Positions 63,663-64,000 of a stretch of DNA of 64,000 bases are shown in pieces. Source of the DNA: Diabrotica undecimpunctata (taxonomy: Eukaryota; Arthropoda; Insecta; Coleoptera; Chrysomelidae); contig NC_092808.1 of the NCBI RefSeq assembly GCF_040954645.1, positions 79,774,389 to 79,838,388 on the forward strand, given 5' to 3'. The notes beneath the pieces were generated by a model. The model was not told where the DNA came from. It did not search any database and saw only the letters and a program-made list of their open reading frames with translations. Made by a program: the position numbers and the translations under genes. Each line of letters starts with the position of its first letter. The first letter of the stretch is position 1.

Positions 63663-64000
63663 TCATTTGCTTTTTGGATAAATTGTTTCATGTGATGTGT
63701 TAGATGTGGAAAGGTTCATGGTTATAGCAAAATGGTTTGACCCTAAGGTATCTGAAGAGACGGACCAGGAAACTTTACTGGCAAGATTAGCTGTACAGAG
63801 AGAAATGTCAATCATAGATTTCTGAGTACCATAATTGGGAAGATATGTGGGTTCCCCATTATTCAAAATAATAAGATCTAGGTCCTCGACACTGCTAACG
63901 ATTTGATGACCTACAGCATCATTGTGCAGTAAGCCCCATAATGAGTTATGGGCATTCATATCCCCTCCAATTATACAAGGTGGTGTAACTTGAGAGAAGA
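63663..64000 (-). pseudogene. LINE endonuclease C-terminal half (continues beyond window)
   Basis: The minus strand from the edge reads PPCIIGGDMNAHNSLWGLLH (GDFNAHxxxW block), then LILNNGEPTYLPNYGTQKSM, IDISLCTANL and SDTLGSNHFAITM, where the catalytic SDH has become SNH. The N-terminal half lies outside the window. This last change alone would impair nicking. Confidence 0.8.

Larger units (their letters stand above)
60640..64000 (-). mobile_element. EN-RT-RNase H LINE (I/R1/LOA-like), runs off the right edge
   Basis: The minus strand holds, from 64000 down, endonuclease, RT, RNase H and a terminal CCHC motif, the order seen in LINE groups that keep an RNase H domain. The 5' part lies beyond the window. 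The 3' border is soft. Many frameshifts and stops show it is inactive. Confidence 0.82.

Overview
The window reads as AT-rich nuclear DNA of an arthropod, most likely an insect. The evidence is indirect: intron-containing decayed genes with GTAAGT donors, a dense mix of insect-type retroelements (RTE-like, Jockey-like and RNase H-bearing LINEs, Ty3/Gypsy, BEL/Pao, Penelope-like), DNA-transposon relics and about fifteen (AT)n tracts. I found no intact host gene, rRNA, functional tRNA gene or CRISPR array. Nearly every coding stretch belongs to a mobile element, and all but one element are decayed.

Layout. 0.7-6.5 kb: three RTE-like LINE remnants, the longest a nearly complete EN+RT copy (1.8-4.65 kb, +). 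7.3-9.1 kb: a solo LTR inside an (AT)n tract. 9.4-11.6 kb: two LINE 3' ends. 11.6-14.2 kb: a DNA-transposon-like unit with inverted termini, two clusters of a repeated 12-bp motif and a PHD-finger ORF. 14.6-16.1 kb (-): a decayed member of a repetitive protein family I cannot name. 16.7-20.2 kb: no recognisable content. 20.2-28.8 kb (-): an apparently intact Ty3/Gypsy element with two 1477-bp LTRs that differ at one position I could see, separate gag and pol frames and a canonical -1 slippery heptamer. 29.3-32.95 kb (+): a decayed multi-exon gene with a tyrosine-recombinase-like catalytic arrangement, between 21-bp inverted repeats. 34.7-35.9 kb (+): the N-terminal half of a second family member, cut by a Jockey-like LINE (35.9-38.1 kb). 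39.7-41.3 kb: an IS630/Tc1-type transposase tail abutting two tandem, internally deleted, Crypton-like units that end in strong hairpins. 41.9-44.9 kb: a tRNA-derived SINE head, a hammerhead-like motif, a cruciform around (AT)n, a pogo-type MITE and a LINE tail. 47-49.3 kb: Penelope-like and Jockey-like relics. 49.8-54.75 kb: two BEL/Pao remnants in divergent orientation. 58.9-60.4 kb (-): a decayed Gypsy relative of the intact element. 60.6-64 kb (-): an EN-RT-RNase H LINE running off the window edge.

How it fits together. This is a TE graveyard with recent activity; the Gypsy copy must be very young. Several elements sit inside or end on (AT)n tracts. The least familiar material is the zinc finger / tyrosine-recombinase-like / SANT-like family at 29-36 kb, the 11.6-14.2 kb transposon with its GTTACCGAAATG arrays, and the hairpin-ended Crypton-like tandem at 40.2-41.3 kb. 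Family assignments are by eye from conserved motifs; no alignment or database search was possible.
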